NCBI GenBank assembly: GCA_003117195.1
Contig: BDSI01000131.1
Coordinates: forward strand, 33,627 to 97,626
Length of the DNA: 64,000 nt
Source: Eudorina sp. 2006-703-Eu-15
Taxonomy: Eukaryota > Chlorophyta > Chlorophyceae > Chlamydomonadales > Volvocaceae
Reading direction: 5' to 3'
Each line of letters begins with the position of its first letter. The stretch's first letter is position 1. Shown here in pieces: positions 20,596-29,139 of this stretch. Both the position numbers and the translations under genes were made by a program. The notes under the pieces are model-generated. The model had not been told where the DNA came from. It worked only from the letters and a program-made list of their open reading frames with translations, and did not search any database.

Positions 20596-22899
20596 AAGCT
20601 CCAGCAGCAGCAGCAGTGGCAGCGGCAGAAGCGCCGCCGTGTTCACCCTCGCTGTGGGAGGCGCCTGCCTGGGTGTGCAGGGCACGACCGTCGTCGCGTC
20701 CTCCTCCGCCTGTGACGACGCAGCAGTCGCCTTCACCTTCTCCGAGGTGACAGGTGCGGCTTGTAGGTCGCGGCGCATGTCGAATCCGCCGCCAGCACCC
20801 CGCCGGGGACGGATGCGGGCGCTCCACGGCGCGTCCCCAAACCCGTCCTGCAGCATCCAGCCCGTATCCAGCTCACCCCGCGAACGGAACTTTCAAGGCC
20901 GGCCCTTCACGCTACGAAGGGGAATTGCCCAGGAAGGATTACCGTACTGCTGCATGGCTTGCTCTTCCCAGGACCTGGCAGCTCTGACCAAAGCTAGCTG
21001 CGAATGTCCCCCCATGTGGTCGACTTCATTCACAGGCACTGGTGCTGTGCGAATGCAAACACGTCTGCCGGATGCCTGCTTGCTAGTTGCTACCTAACGA
21101 TGACTGAACGATGAGTCTGCGGTACGTACGGCCGCACCGGATCAGGTCGCCTGTACAACATCCAAGACCCGCTGGGCCGGTGCTGTACCCTTAGCAGCGT
21201 GGCTACGGATGCCGTGGTGTCGTTGGCGCCCTGCACGGCAACTACTGCTCGCCAACTCTTCGCTGTGTTCAAGGACCCGTACAATACGGATGTGTGAGTA
21301 GCGAGGAGTGTGAAGCACGGTGGAGTGCAGCCGTGCGTGCGTACTGCCTCCGCTAGCCGGAGCCGCACGTCCATGTCTCACCCAGTCTATCCCACATCCC
21401 TCATCCCCACAAACATAGGCGGGGGCACTGCCTTGCTCACATACCGAACATGCATACACATGGGCCTGCTGGGAGCTTCGGGTGGGTTCGTTAACAGCAG
21501 TCGGGCTCGTTCGGAGTTCCATACATACACACAGCACACACAGCACACACAGCACACACAGCACACACAGCACACACAGCACACACAGGCACTTTGCCAT
21601 ACATGGCTCAGGTCGGTACCTGTTCGTTCTTTCCGCAGGTCGCGGTACCAGTTGGCCTCGTGGCCGACCCTGAACAGCACGTCGGGAGCGCGCCTGTGCC
21701 TTCGCCGGCAGTTGCAGGGATCGCCACCGCAAGCTGCACCACCGGCCAGCCCGTCAACAGCAGTCGGGCAAGGAAGACCCCAAACGCCCGACGTTGGTTC
21801 CAACTTGCGCAACACCCCCACCGGCAGCGGTACCGACGGCGTTGGCAACGTCACCGTCAGCAGCGACAGTAGTAGTGGCGGAGACGCGTCCTACAGCAGC
21901 AGCCGCGTTAACGATGGTACCGCAGTCTATGATAGCAGCAGTGGCAGCAGTGGCAGCAGCGGCGGCGGCGCCACCTGGGTCTTTGCCTTGGCGCCCTGCC
22001 AGTACGACGATGTGGATCAGACCTTCGAGCTGAGGCAGCTGCTGCCGCACGACCTGGGGACACAGGTACAGTCAGGCAACCTCACCAGCAGTGGACCGCG
22101 GCCGTCCCCGTCGACTGGGAGCCCAGCAGTCATGGCCGCCCGACACACACAATGGCTGTATTTACTGCTGCTCCTTCTCGTGCCTGTCGGCCTGGGATGT
22201 ACGGTAGTTGCCGTATTCTTATATCGTCGTACATCCCGTGCCGGGCCAACACCGTTTGCAGACGTCGCGGCCGACAGCGGCATCGGCCGTCTCGACAGCG
22301 ACCGAGCTGCCTTTGGCGCTGCAGCCACAATCTATCTCACAGCCACAGCCAGCGTCGCCTCCTCCAAGGTCGTTCCTGACGTCAGCGCTCCACCATCTCC
22401 CCAGCCTGGGAAACTACAGGCCAGCGGCAGCAGCAGGATGAACAGCACCGGTAGCGGTATGATATCGGAGACGACGTACGACAGTAAGGGGTCCCCCCGG
22501 GCCACTCCCGCGAGCGCGGCTTGGGGAGCCGCCAGCCCGGAGGCGGCGCCGCCCGTGTCAACGTTGCTGCCGATGCAGCCGGCGGGCGGTGTCTCGGCGT
22601 TGCAACCCAGACCCGCAGCCGCACACAGATCCAGATCTTTCTACAATGCCGGATCCACATCCATATCACGGGTTGCCAGGGCCGCGTCGCTGCAGTCGAT
22701 GGCGTCGGCCCGGGATCTCCGGGTGCAGATCAGCGGCCTGGCGGCCTCTCGAGGGAGGTCCTCGGTGGCCTCCCTGGGAGCGGCCGCAGATGTCATTGAT
22801 GGTGACTTTCAAGTCGACGGGCAGCAGCAACAGGACGGGAACTGCCCCCGAGGGGAGCCCCCGGGGCTGCTGTGCCAACCAGACGCGACGTCGTCATGA
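9293..22899 (+). CDS. Subtilisin-family (S8, KP-43-like) serine protease, membrane-anchored, gene 1
   Basis: Reconstructed exons: 9293-9417, 9682-9773, 10175-10344, 10478-11206, 11504-11615, 11874-11965, 12414-12561, 12863-13152, 13677-13830, 14221-14270, 14533-14649, 15089-15157, 15444-15761, 16147-16221, 16986-17133, 17392-17450, 17692-17729, 17938-18013, 18179-18211, 18557-18613, 18948-19090, 19323-19450, 19784-19998, 20477-20753, 21146-21293, 21639-22899. All borders are GT...AG, phases agree throughout, and the sum is 1,708 codons including TGA. Order: signal peptide; pro-region; catalytic Asp about 443 (ADTGID), His about 510 (HGTHVAG), Asn about 636 (AAGN), PA insert about 717-822, FSGYGP stretch, Ser about 911 (SGTSMATPQ); C-terminal beta domain (LVWHDFP, LLNDLDLRY, VNNVE); Gly/Ser linker; Cys repeats; TM about 1460-1483; cytoplasmic tail. 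The protein probably cleaves extracellular or cell-wall protein. Least certain are the ends of exons 11 and 23. It could be related to algal hatching or wall-lytic subtilases, but that is not shown. Confidence 0.85.
10175..11965 (+). CDS. Gene 1 exons 3-6: pro-region with Arg-rich segment
   Basis: Exon 3 encodes YEALEALSVAVVAYGGAVVAF then IPDDTLLVSAPASAIAALA, the fold expected of an N-terminal subtilase pro-segment. Exon 4 (243 codons) has a dense Arg patch around residues 150-175, a candidate site for proprotein cleavage, followed by Gly/Ser/Ala-rich low-complexity sequence and WVQVYLCAE. Exon 5 encodes DLEDGVAWLAARPQVVWIAP and ends WIVQT. Exon 6 runs to PYWRAGIQGQGVIVG directly before the Asp exon. 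This order (WLa..P.V, then IVQtG, then G.GviVG) is characteristic of KP-43-like S8 proteases. Frame 10382-11278 is also open through intron 3, so an intron-retaining transcript cannot be excluded. Confidence 0.75.
12414..13152 (+). CDS. Gene 1 exons 7-8: catalytic Asp and His
   Basis: Exon 7 begins MADTGIDVGHCSFLDD, with the catalytic Asp codon at 12420-12422. Exon 8 begins after CGACAG at 12863 and contains SGIPGHGTHVAGTVAG, with the catalytic His codon at 12922-12924. It continues to GAAPLARLSFMDL and NVVPLQSELLQ before GTGGGT. Exon lengths 148 and 290 sum to a multiple of three and are the same in gene 2. Confidence 0.9.
13677..14649 (+). CDS. Gene 1 exons 9-11: oxyanion-hole Asn region
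   Basis: Exon 9 encodes RHQAVGARISSDSW and FVSVVAAGNFG; the oxyanion Asn codon is 13824-13826. The acceptor CCCGCAG before CGTCATCAG is supported by gene 2, which has a 4-nt insertion immediately upstream of this point that would shift any longer exon. Exon 10 is only 50 nt (RNGGMQTTLVSPATAK). Exon 11 begins NVITVGATLNYP, the usual strand after the Asn motif in subtilases. The exon 11 donor (GCG before GTGCGT) is chosen because it keeps phase 0 into exon 12. Confidence 0.8.
14805..14838. repeat. (ACC)n microsatellite in intron 11 of gene 1
   Basis: About eleven ACC units are visible in the intron between exons 11 and 12. The corresponding intron of gene 2 lacks this array and has a (CTAC)n expansion instead. 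Confidence 0.9.
15089..16221 (+). CDS. Gene 1 exons 12-14: protease-associated (PA) insert
   Basis: Exon 13 (106 codons) reads VTVSVALADPWDAC, DYSVYDGAIVVVDLAP, GGCSIEARAANVAMAGAVG and VLYVAAEAGF. This is the PA-domain pattern (dG.ivvv..G.C.i..ra.nA..AGA.gvly) found between the His and Ser regions of KP-43-like subtilases, where it is thought to guide substrates. Exon 12 (23 codons) and exon 14 (ALGTWIINILSNSS...) flank it in phase 0. Lengths 69, 318 and 75 nt are identical in gene 2. Confidence 0.8.
16986..17729 (+). CDS. Gene 1 exons 15-17: substrate-cleft strand and catalytic Ser
   Basis: Exon 15 encodes VASFSGYGPLPDGRIKPDLV then APGAPITSA. Exon 16 (59 nt) encodes CSSETMQWSGTSMATPQ; the nucleophile Ser codon is TCT at 17433-17435, fifteen nucleotides before the donor GTGCGG. 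Exon 17 (38 nt) encodes VAGHLALMYHYF. The phases (1, 0, 2) fit together without any stop. All four key residues of an active S8 enzyme are therefore present in gene 1. Confidence 0.85.
17938..19998 (+). CDS. Gene 1 exons 18-23: end of the catalytic fold and C-terminal beta domain
   Basis: Exons 18-20 are short (76, 33, 57 nt) and encode DGYYPVGDKDAP, AAAIAGAVSLQ and GGYALATGAVMGPAPDGFQ. Exon 21 starts GWGRLSLSGALPLPG, the usual end of the S8 fold. Exon 22 has VVAALVWHDFPSAP and LLNDLDLRYSVNGG. Exon 23 has DQVNNVERAEL and DNISFAVHGTS, and ends RWALCVVGHF or slightly later. These are the LvWtD, NDLDL and VNNVE marks of the jelly-roll domain that follows the protease in KP-43-like enzymes. The 3' end of exon 23 is uncertain (19998 preferred, phase 0). 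Confidence 0.75.
20477..22899 (+). CDS. Gene 1 exons 24-26: Gly/Ser linker, Cys repeats, TM helix and cytoplasmic tail
   Basis: Exon 24 encodes a long Gly/Ser linker and then FTLAVGGACLGVQG...SSACDD...FTFSEV. Exon 25 adds GRCCTLSS...LAPCTA...QLFAVF. Exon 26 adds YQLASWPTLNSTSGARLCLR and later FALAPCQYDDVDQTFELRQL. The thrice-repeated pattern (C.l..., then APC, then Q.F) resembles a ricin-B-type beta-trefoil, interrupted by a Ser/Thr/Pro/Gly-rich insert. WLYLLLLLLVPVGLGCTVV at about 22153 is a single TM helix followed by LYRR. The remaining 220 or so residues are Ser/Ala-rich and cytoplasmic by topology. The stop is TGA at 22897-22899. Confidence 0.75.
21528..21590. repeat. 9-bp tandem repeat (CACACACAG-type) in the last intron of gene 1
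   Basis: Seven near-perfect 9-bp units lie between exon 25 and exon 26, just upstream of the acceptor at 21638. Because the unit is 9 bp, it is open in all frames and creates a spurious extension of the exon 26 frame. Confidence 0.85.
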
Positions 22900-24062
22900 C
22901 GATGGGTCGGTGAATGTGAGGCAGGGGCCGCCTGCAAGCGTCTCATGAAGTGTACGGGCAGGGTGACAGGCTGTCGTATACCGAAGGCGACCGTCCAAGC
23001 AAGGACCCGCCCCTCACGGCCGGTGCATGCCGTCCACTGAGTTCGATATACAATTGTTCGGGCGTCCGAGACAGGGCGGAATCACGCAGGTCAACAACAT
23101 CCCACCTGCCCGGCACTCGCCCGACGCCCGCCGTGATCAGCGGCGTGTGGATCCCCTTCAGGCGCCGAGCAGTCCAGATCAGCAGGTCACACGTATGAGC
23201 ACATCCGTAGAAAATACTAGGTGAGCGTGAGAAACGGCGGCGACTCAAGTGGCGGCGGCGCCCTTTGGCTGGGTTCGTTGCGCGTCCCCCGTCGCCCTGT
23301 TTCTGATCGGGCTCGAAATCGCAAGGTGCGTGGGTGGCATCAAGCGGCGACAACCTTGCTTTGCGGTTTGGTCACCTAGTTTCGGAGCGCACTACTCTCC
23401 CGTACTACCCGTACATTTGATTTATTGTTTCGTTCGTGTGTGTGACGGCAGGTAGGATGGCAGGTAGGACGGCAGGTAGCTAGGACAGCAGGTACATATA
23501 TAGGACTGTTCGTTCGGAGACACGCGTTGCCATCTCGTTTGGCAGGTGTTGGCGAATGGGTTAGTTCTCCTGGCGCACGATAAGCACATACACTGGGCCG
23601 GGCTTAGCGGTTGCTCGCTGGGATAGGTTTTGCGGCAGCGTACGGCGTACGGCGCCGTGCGACCAACAGGCCTGGCTTCTTAGTGAATCTCGGGCTGATC
23701 GCGCACTGCGTGGAAGTACATGCGTATATGGGTAGATGGAACGCCACAGAGATGAGGCGAAGTGAGCACGCGCCTCACATGTCGTACACGTTTGGTGGGT
23801 ACATTTCGGTTTGTCGTACACTTCTGGGGCATTCTGGTGGATGTATCTCATGGCTTGCTTGGCGGTCAGTGCGATAGAGCTAGGCAGGACAGGGACGCAA
23901 CGCCGCCGCCGCCACACCCTTGACCACGTTGGTAAAGAGTTTGTTGTGATGTGCGCGGCTGTGTGTTTAGGTCCGTGTGTGTTCATGCGGGTCTATCTGG
24001 GTCTGTGTGTTTTGCATGTCTGACCTACCGGGCCTTACGCTGCTGGCCCTCTCTGCAGCAAG

Positions 24063-24320
24063 TATTGAGCGGCACAACATACATGGGCTTATCGTGATGC
24101 TGGGAGAGAGCTTCGCACTGCTGAATGTATTATGAGGGCCGTACACTGCACGACACATACCACAGACACGTTATCACCTTAGGATCAGCTGGTGGGGCGG
24201 CGGTGGTGGTGGTGGTGGTTGACTGGAATGGGCGGGTTGTACGTTGTGTTTCGTTCGTTGGCATGCGGAACTGGGAGGTAATCATAGTAAAGGCTGCGGT
24301 GGGTCGGCGGTGTCTGCCGC
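24063..24320. repeat. Duplicated intergenic segment, copy 1 (pair of 25335-25620)
   Basis: The order GATGCTGGGAG, GAGGGCCGT, CACACC/CATACCACAGA, GTTATCACCT or GTTACCTCAGGATCAG, GGCGGTGGTGG and GGGTTGTATG or GGGTTGTACG is shared with 25335-25620. The two are diverged, so this is an old local duplication or two copies of a dispersed repeat. Confidence 0.65.
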
Positions 24321-25334
24321 TCGTTATCACGTTGCCATCACATTGAATGTATCGGAAGTGGGTGAATGTGTGACGGGTGTGTGGGTTGTCGGCCGCGCTC
24401 GGATCCACCGGATGGATGGAGTGCATCGGACGCTACTCGATCGAATGAAAATATTGCCCAGGCAGGTGTTCTGTGGTGATGGTGGCTCAGGCATGGCCAG
24501 TTGCGGATGGATAGAGTGCAGATGAAGCCTAGACAGCTTGACTTAAATGTAGATAGATGCATAGATAGACAGCAGGTAGGTTAGTGCCAAGGTTACTCAA
24601 GGGCCAGTCGTCTCAGCAATCAGACAGGCAGAAGGACGACACTGCCAGGCCCTGGATGGGCATTTCCTTGATTGCTCGGATGGGGAGTCCCCGGTCCATG
24701 CGTGATGTCGAGGAGGTCCTAGATAGACTGCCTCCGTCGGGGGCCGCAATGCCTGCTGCTGGTCACGTTCACGAAGGTTGCTGTTGTTGCGCATACGGTA
24801 TTCAGGTTCGCATGCATGCGTACGTGCATGCATGAAGGCGCACGTTCGTCTGGCCCGGTCCTTTCCGACACGTACCGTCGTACAGAAAGACTCGAGTGCC
24901 GTACATAATCCGCGACGTGTGCCCGGGCGCGAATAGCGCACATGTACGCCAATTTAGTGGTGTTTGTTGTGCAGCTTGCTGCTGGTAAGCTTGCGTTATT
25001 ATTATCATTATTGTTACGCCGGAATCCTTCGCGCCTGGCGTGTGTTAAGGGGGACGCGCCCTGATGAGGAGATGTCCGTCTCCTATACGCCGGCTAACGT
25101 CCCCCGCGTCCTCTCCACGCAGCAGCAGCCGCTCAACGCCACTAAATGCCCCATATCGTCGGGCGAACGCCACACTGTCGCTGTGGGACACGACCCATCA
25201 TTGCAACCTGCCAGAGTCGGGCGCTCCTGACCTCCAAGCGTGCGTTAATCAGACGATGGTTCATTCCTGCAAAATCACAATCGATATTGCTTCGCACTGT
25301 AGTACGTAGGTCAGTGTTAGCTGCCAAAGTAAAG

Positions 25335-25620
25335 GCTTCTCACGATGCTGGGAGCGAGAGTGCTTTGTTCGCAATGCATCTGTTACGAGGGCCGTTCACT
25401 AAGTTACTGGTCAACACACACCACAGATAGACCCGTTGTTACCTCAGGATCAGTTGTTAGATAGGTTGGTCATCATGGATGTTGGGGCGCGGCGGCGGTG
25501 GTGGTTTTACCGGACAAGACGGGTTGTATGTTTTGTTTCGTTGGCACGATACGCACGTTGTAGTGGTCAGTTGTGGGAGTAGTGGTAGTAGTAACGGCTG
25601 CGCGCGGTGGGTCGGTTCCC
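25335..25620. repeat. Duplicated intergenic segment, copy 2
   Basis: This is the partner of 24063-24320, same orientation, with several indels. Confidence 0.65.
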
Positions 25621-28600
25621 TCAACTGGCCGGTGGGTCGGTTTCCTCCATTGGCCGGCAGAGTGTAGTGCGTACGCGTGTTCGTTCAAAGGCAGCGCAGG
25701 AGTGCATGGCATGCAGTGGGCGTAGCGGTAGTGCACAAGGGTTTTGTCGGTCTGTAGTAATAAATAATGGTGGCTCCCGAGCCCCCGTCGCCCTTCCAGG
25801 ACGACTACGGGCCACGCACTGCCGGGGACGGGAGGCGGTCTTGTTGTGGTGCTGCTTTATTTACGAAAAAGGGCGCCCCGGCGGTGGCTAACTCCCGTTT
25901 GTGCGGGCTTTGTCCTTGGCTTGCTTTGTCCTCGGCTGTACCCACTTGGCGATTCCCTGCTGGTAGAGTGATTGCATGCGGGGTGCACTTGTGGAGCGAG
26001 CCTGTCCGCCTGTCGAGCGAGCGAGCCACGATGGCGCGGATTCGTTTTTCTTGCAATGTTTGGTGAGGAGCCTACGGCTGTTACCGATTACCCGCTGGGT
26101 CCACTGCACATATAGCATCTGTAAAAAAGCTGCGACGAAGGAAAAGCCCCGGCAGATAGCGCAAAATGCGTTGTTCGGCGGGCAGAGCAATGTGTGACAT
26201 GTGGCAGGGTATGTGACATATGCGATGAGGGTGCTTGCATCGGATGGGTGCAATAATGCACCCAACCCAGGAAATGTCCCGCGCGTGGCTGTGTGTGGTT
26301 GGAGAGACGGGCATGGGAACGGAACTGGGCGTGAGGCTGGCCAGGGATTGCTTACACAGCAGCCCCAGTGCAACATATGAAGCACTCCGCCTCAACCGCA
26401 CTTCTGCATTTGCTTCCCCACCCACACCTGGTCCACCCTAGCCGCCATCCTCGCGCGACGGACCCCTCATGCAGCCGCGCTAGAGCCCTAATGCGCCCCC
26501 CCCGGAGGTGACATCATAGGTGGCCTTCAGCCTGTCGGCCCCCCCTCCACCCAGTTTCATTCCATGAGGACTACAGTTCCTTACTCTCCTCCGCAAGCGC
26601 ATCAGACGGGCCGTGGTACGGCAGGCAGCTAGCTAGCTGGTATGAGGTTGGTGCACCTACATCGATACGAGGGGGGAGCTTCCCGAGGGGCCCACATGCC
26701 GTACATACATGCTTGTCGCTGCACTCGCTCGCAGGAGGACCCACCCTCACCTAGCCTCCGCATTCCGCACCCCACCCTCACCCCACCCTCATCTACCCTC
26801 ACCTAGCCTCCGCAGTCCAGCCGGGGACTACTACGTACCCGGATACCGCCAACGCACGGACCCGAACCCGGGGTGGTTGCTCGCCATACAAATAGCAGCC
26901 CAAACGACCGTACGAACACTTCTCGTACAACCAGCAGTTCGTCATAACGGATAAACCTGCTCCGTGACCACAACGAGAATCACCAACGGTGCCTGGCAGA
27001 CCCACAGCGACCCGCCGCCACCGTCCGGGTCCCCTGTTGACACCGCCACTGCCTCCCTAATGACCTAATGCGGACTGCGGGCCGACCACAGCGGGCCGAC
27101 TACGGTCCATCCAACCGTTCACGAGAGTTCCAAGTGCAGGGTGGGTACCGGCCTCCCCTACGTACGCCCCACTACAGGCGATCGCAACACATGCGACACA
27201 ACACATCAGCATCCATGTACCGTATACGGTTACATACATACGGTGCGCTAGAGCTCATCCGTCCAACCCGCGCCTCGGACCCGCCATGGGCCTGTTCGGC
27301 CCCAGACTTACGTACCGTACCCCTGCAGCCCCGCCTTCACCAGCCCCCTCACGTGCACGCGTCCGAGCTGGTGTGGGCGGGTTCCATGTGTTGTGGGCAG
27401 AAACGCCCACACACATGCCCGCACAGGCCACCCTGCTGCACAACCCGCCGGCCAGCCCCCCAACTGCCTCAACAGCCTCGATGATCAGCACATCATCAGC
27501 GAACACATCGCACCACCCACGCATCAATTATCGGCGTGATCCAACCGCGGGCCTGCCCCTCAACCACCGCGCTCCATTTCACCCCTCAGTACATTTTATG
27601 TAATTCATGCAAAAAATGTTTTATTTGTTTGCATTCAGAATGTATCACATGGAACCACCACTGCTCGGCGATCCCTAAGATGTTCAGCATCAGCGTTCTA
27701 TTCGATGTCCAGACGTCTGCAGACGTGACGTGAATACAGCTGACGAAAGCTGACAACAGCGATTGAAATCCGAATGACACCGCCAGCAGGCGAATCAGCG
27801 TCACATGGAATCTCGATAATAAATACACGCAGCAGAAAACCAGCAAAGTAGTCGTCCAGCACTCGTCCAGACGGAGACGACGTTCCAAAAGCAAGAGGAC
27901 GAGCAGAACCAACAGAATTGAGTTTAAAGCAGTAAGGTATCAGTATTGAATTGCAGAGATTAACTCCAGAGTGTCGGTTCTCAATGTTCAGAAAGAGATA
28001 GAAGCGCTGAAGCAAGGCTAAACAGGAAAGACCGTCTCGATACCATTTTTGTATATATAACGTATCAAGGTGGTACCAATATTACCAATTCAGACCAATT
28101 GTTGAGTCACGCGTGCTTATGAGCACCATGTCCGCATCTAATGGGCACTACGGAGTAACGGTCAAGTCGAACCCTTCAACCGGTGTTAGTCAGAATCATC
28201 AGCTGCAGAGTCAAACTATTAGCATGGACCAGAGCGCCAACGCCAAACATCTCACAGTTACCGTCAGAGTTTCAGTTATCGATAGACCCATGTTTGGGTT
28301 CGTCACAGGTCGATCAAAGATGTATGTGTGTGTGGGAGGTCAGTTAAGTGTGAGGAACAGTGTTCCTGTTCCAATCACTCAGTCAACTGTAAAATACCAT
28401 AGATGTTGCAAATAGCAAAGCGCCAGACCCTCCACTGGTCCTATTACTGTTCTCGCTCTCACATCGGAGGTATATGAGTGTTGCTCACTTCAACATACAA
28501 TAGAGATTAATATTGACGAATATAGGTTGCAGAGAGGCTCAGTGGCTTCCCAAGCAACCTCAGCCTGTGTGGGTACCACACAAGAAATTGCAAACGTTAA

Positions 28601-28742
28601 ACTTGTTATGTCACCATCTATGGATCATTCCGCAATCCCATGTAGCATAGATATCTCTACCATCCATGTCTCTGCCTTTACTAACGACACCGGCGACACA
28701 CCTTACCTGATCTGGCGTTGGCTGGCCCCAGCGGATGCCCAT

Positions 28743-29139
28743 TGTAACGACGCGTGTGGGTACTTAGCGTACAAGTGTAACCACTGCGGAAGCGTAGGAT
28801 CAGAGTCTAGTAGTCTTGGCGTAGTGAGGAAACGATCCTCAGTCGCTAGGCGTAATAGCGACGGCACCCGCCCTACCCGTGCGAGCCTTTATGCGCCTAG
28901 GCCCTCGCTCAGGCCTAGTGCCGTACTACGGCATGTAGCGCGTGATACCATAAACCCTACCACGACGTACGCCCCGTAGTGGAAGGTGTCTTGAAGGTAA
29001 TCCTAAATAGGCAAGGCCTACGGTCCTTCCCGTATACGGTCATAACCGTATATGGCTTCCCAGGCCGATAGCTCTGTGGCTTTGTGTCGCGATGCCTACG
29101 TCCTTAAGTATTTCTTAAGTCCGTAACATCCGCGTTACA
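28743..29139 (-). repeat. 3' LTR of the chromovirus
   Basis: 397 bp, ending in TG/CA with inverted TGTAACG ends; appears identical to the LTR at 37300-37696. It contains an 84-codon spurious frame. Confidence 0.95.

Larger units (their letters stand above)
22900..28490. other. Intergenic stretch with a duplicated segment and unresolved coding-like patches
   Basis: No gene could be modelled. Coding-like patches on the plus strand occur at about 25120-25240 (NATLSLWDTTHHCNLPES in one frame), 26820-26870 (DYYVPGYRQRTDPNPG) and 26945-27065 (TCSVTTTRITNGAWQTHSD, then Pro/Ser-rich). They could be exons of one secreted-protein gene, but I cannot link them by phase. Tetranucleotide GCAGGTAG repeats occur near 23450-23490. 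The segment 27600-28490 is less GC-rich and shows no frame worth annotating. Confidence 0.35.

Noticed and set aside
24000..27600. A full multi-exon gene downstream of protease gene 1
   Set aside because: Several coding-like patches exist, but I could not chain them by splice sites and phase, so no gene model is given.
28780..28979. Small proteins encoded in both LTRs (84-codon frame repeated at 37282-37536)
   Set aside because: The frame lies wholly within LTR sequence, has no own start context, and is present in both LTRs simply because they are identical.
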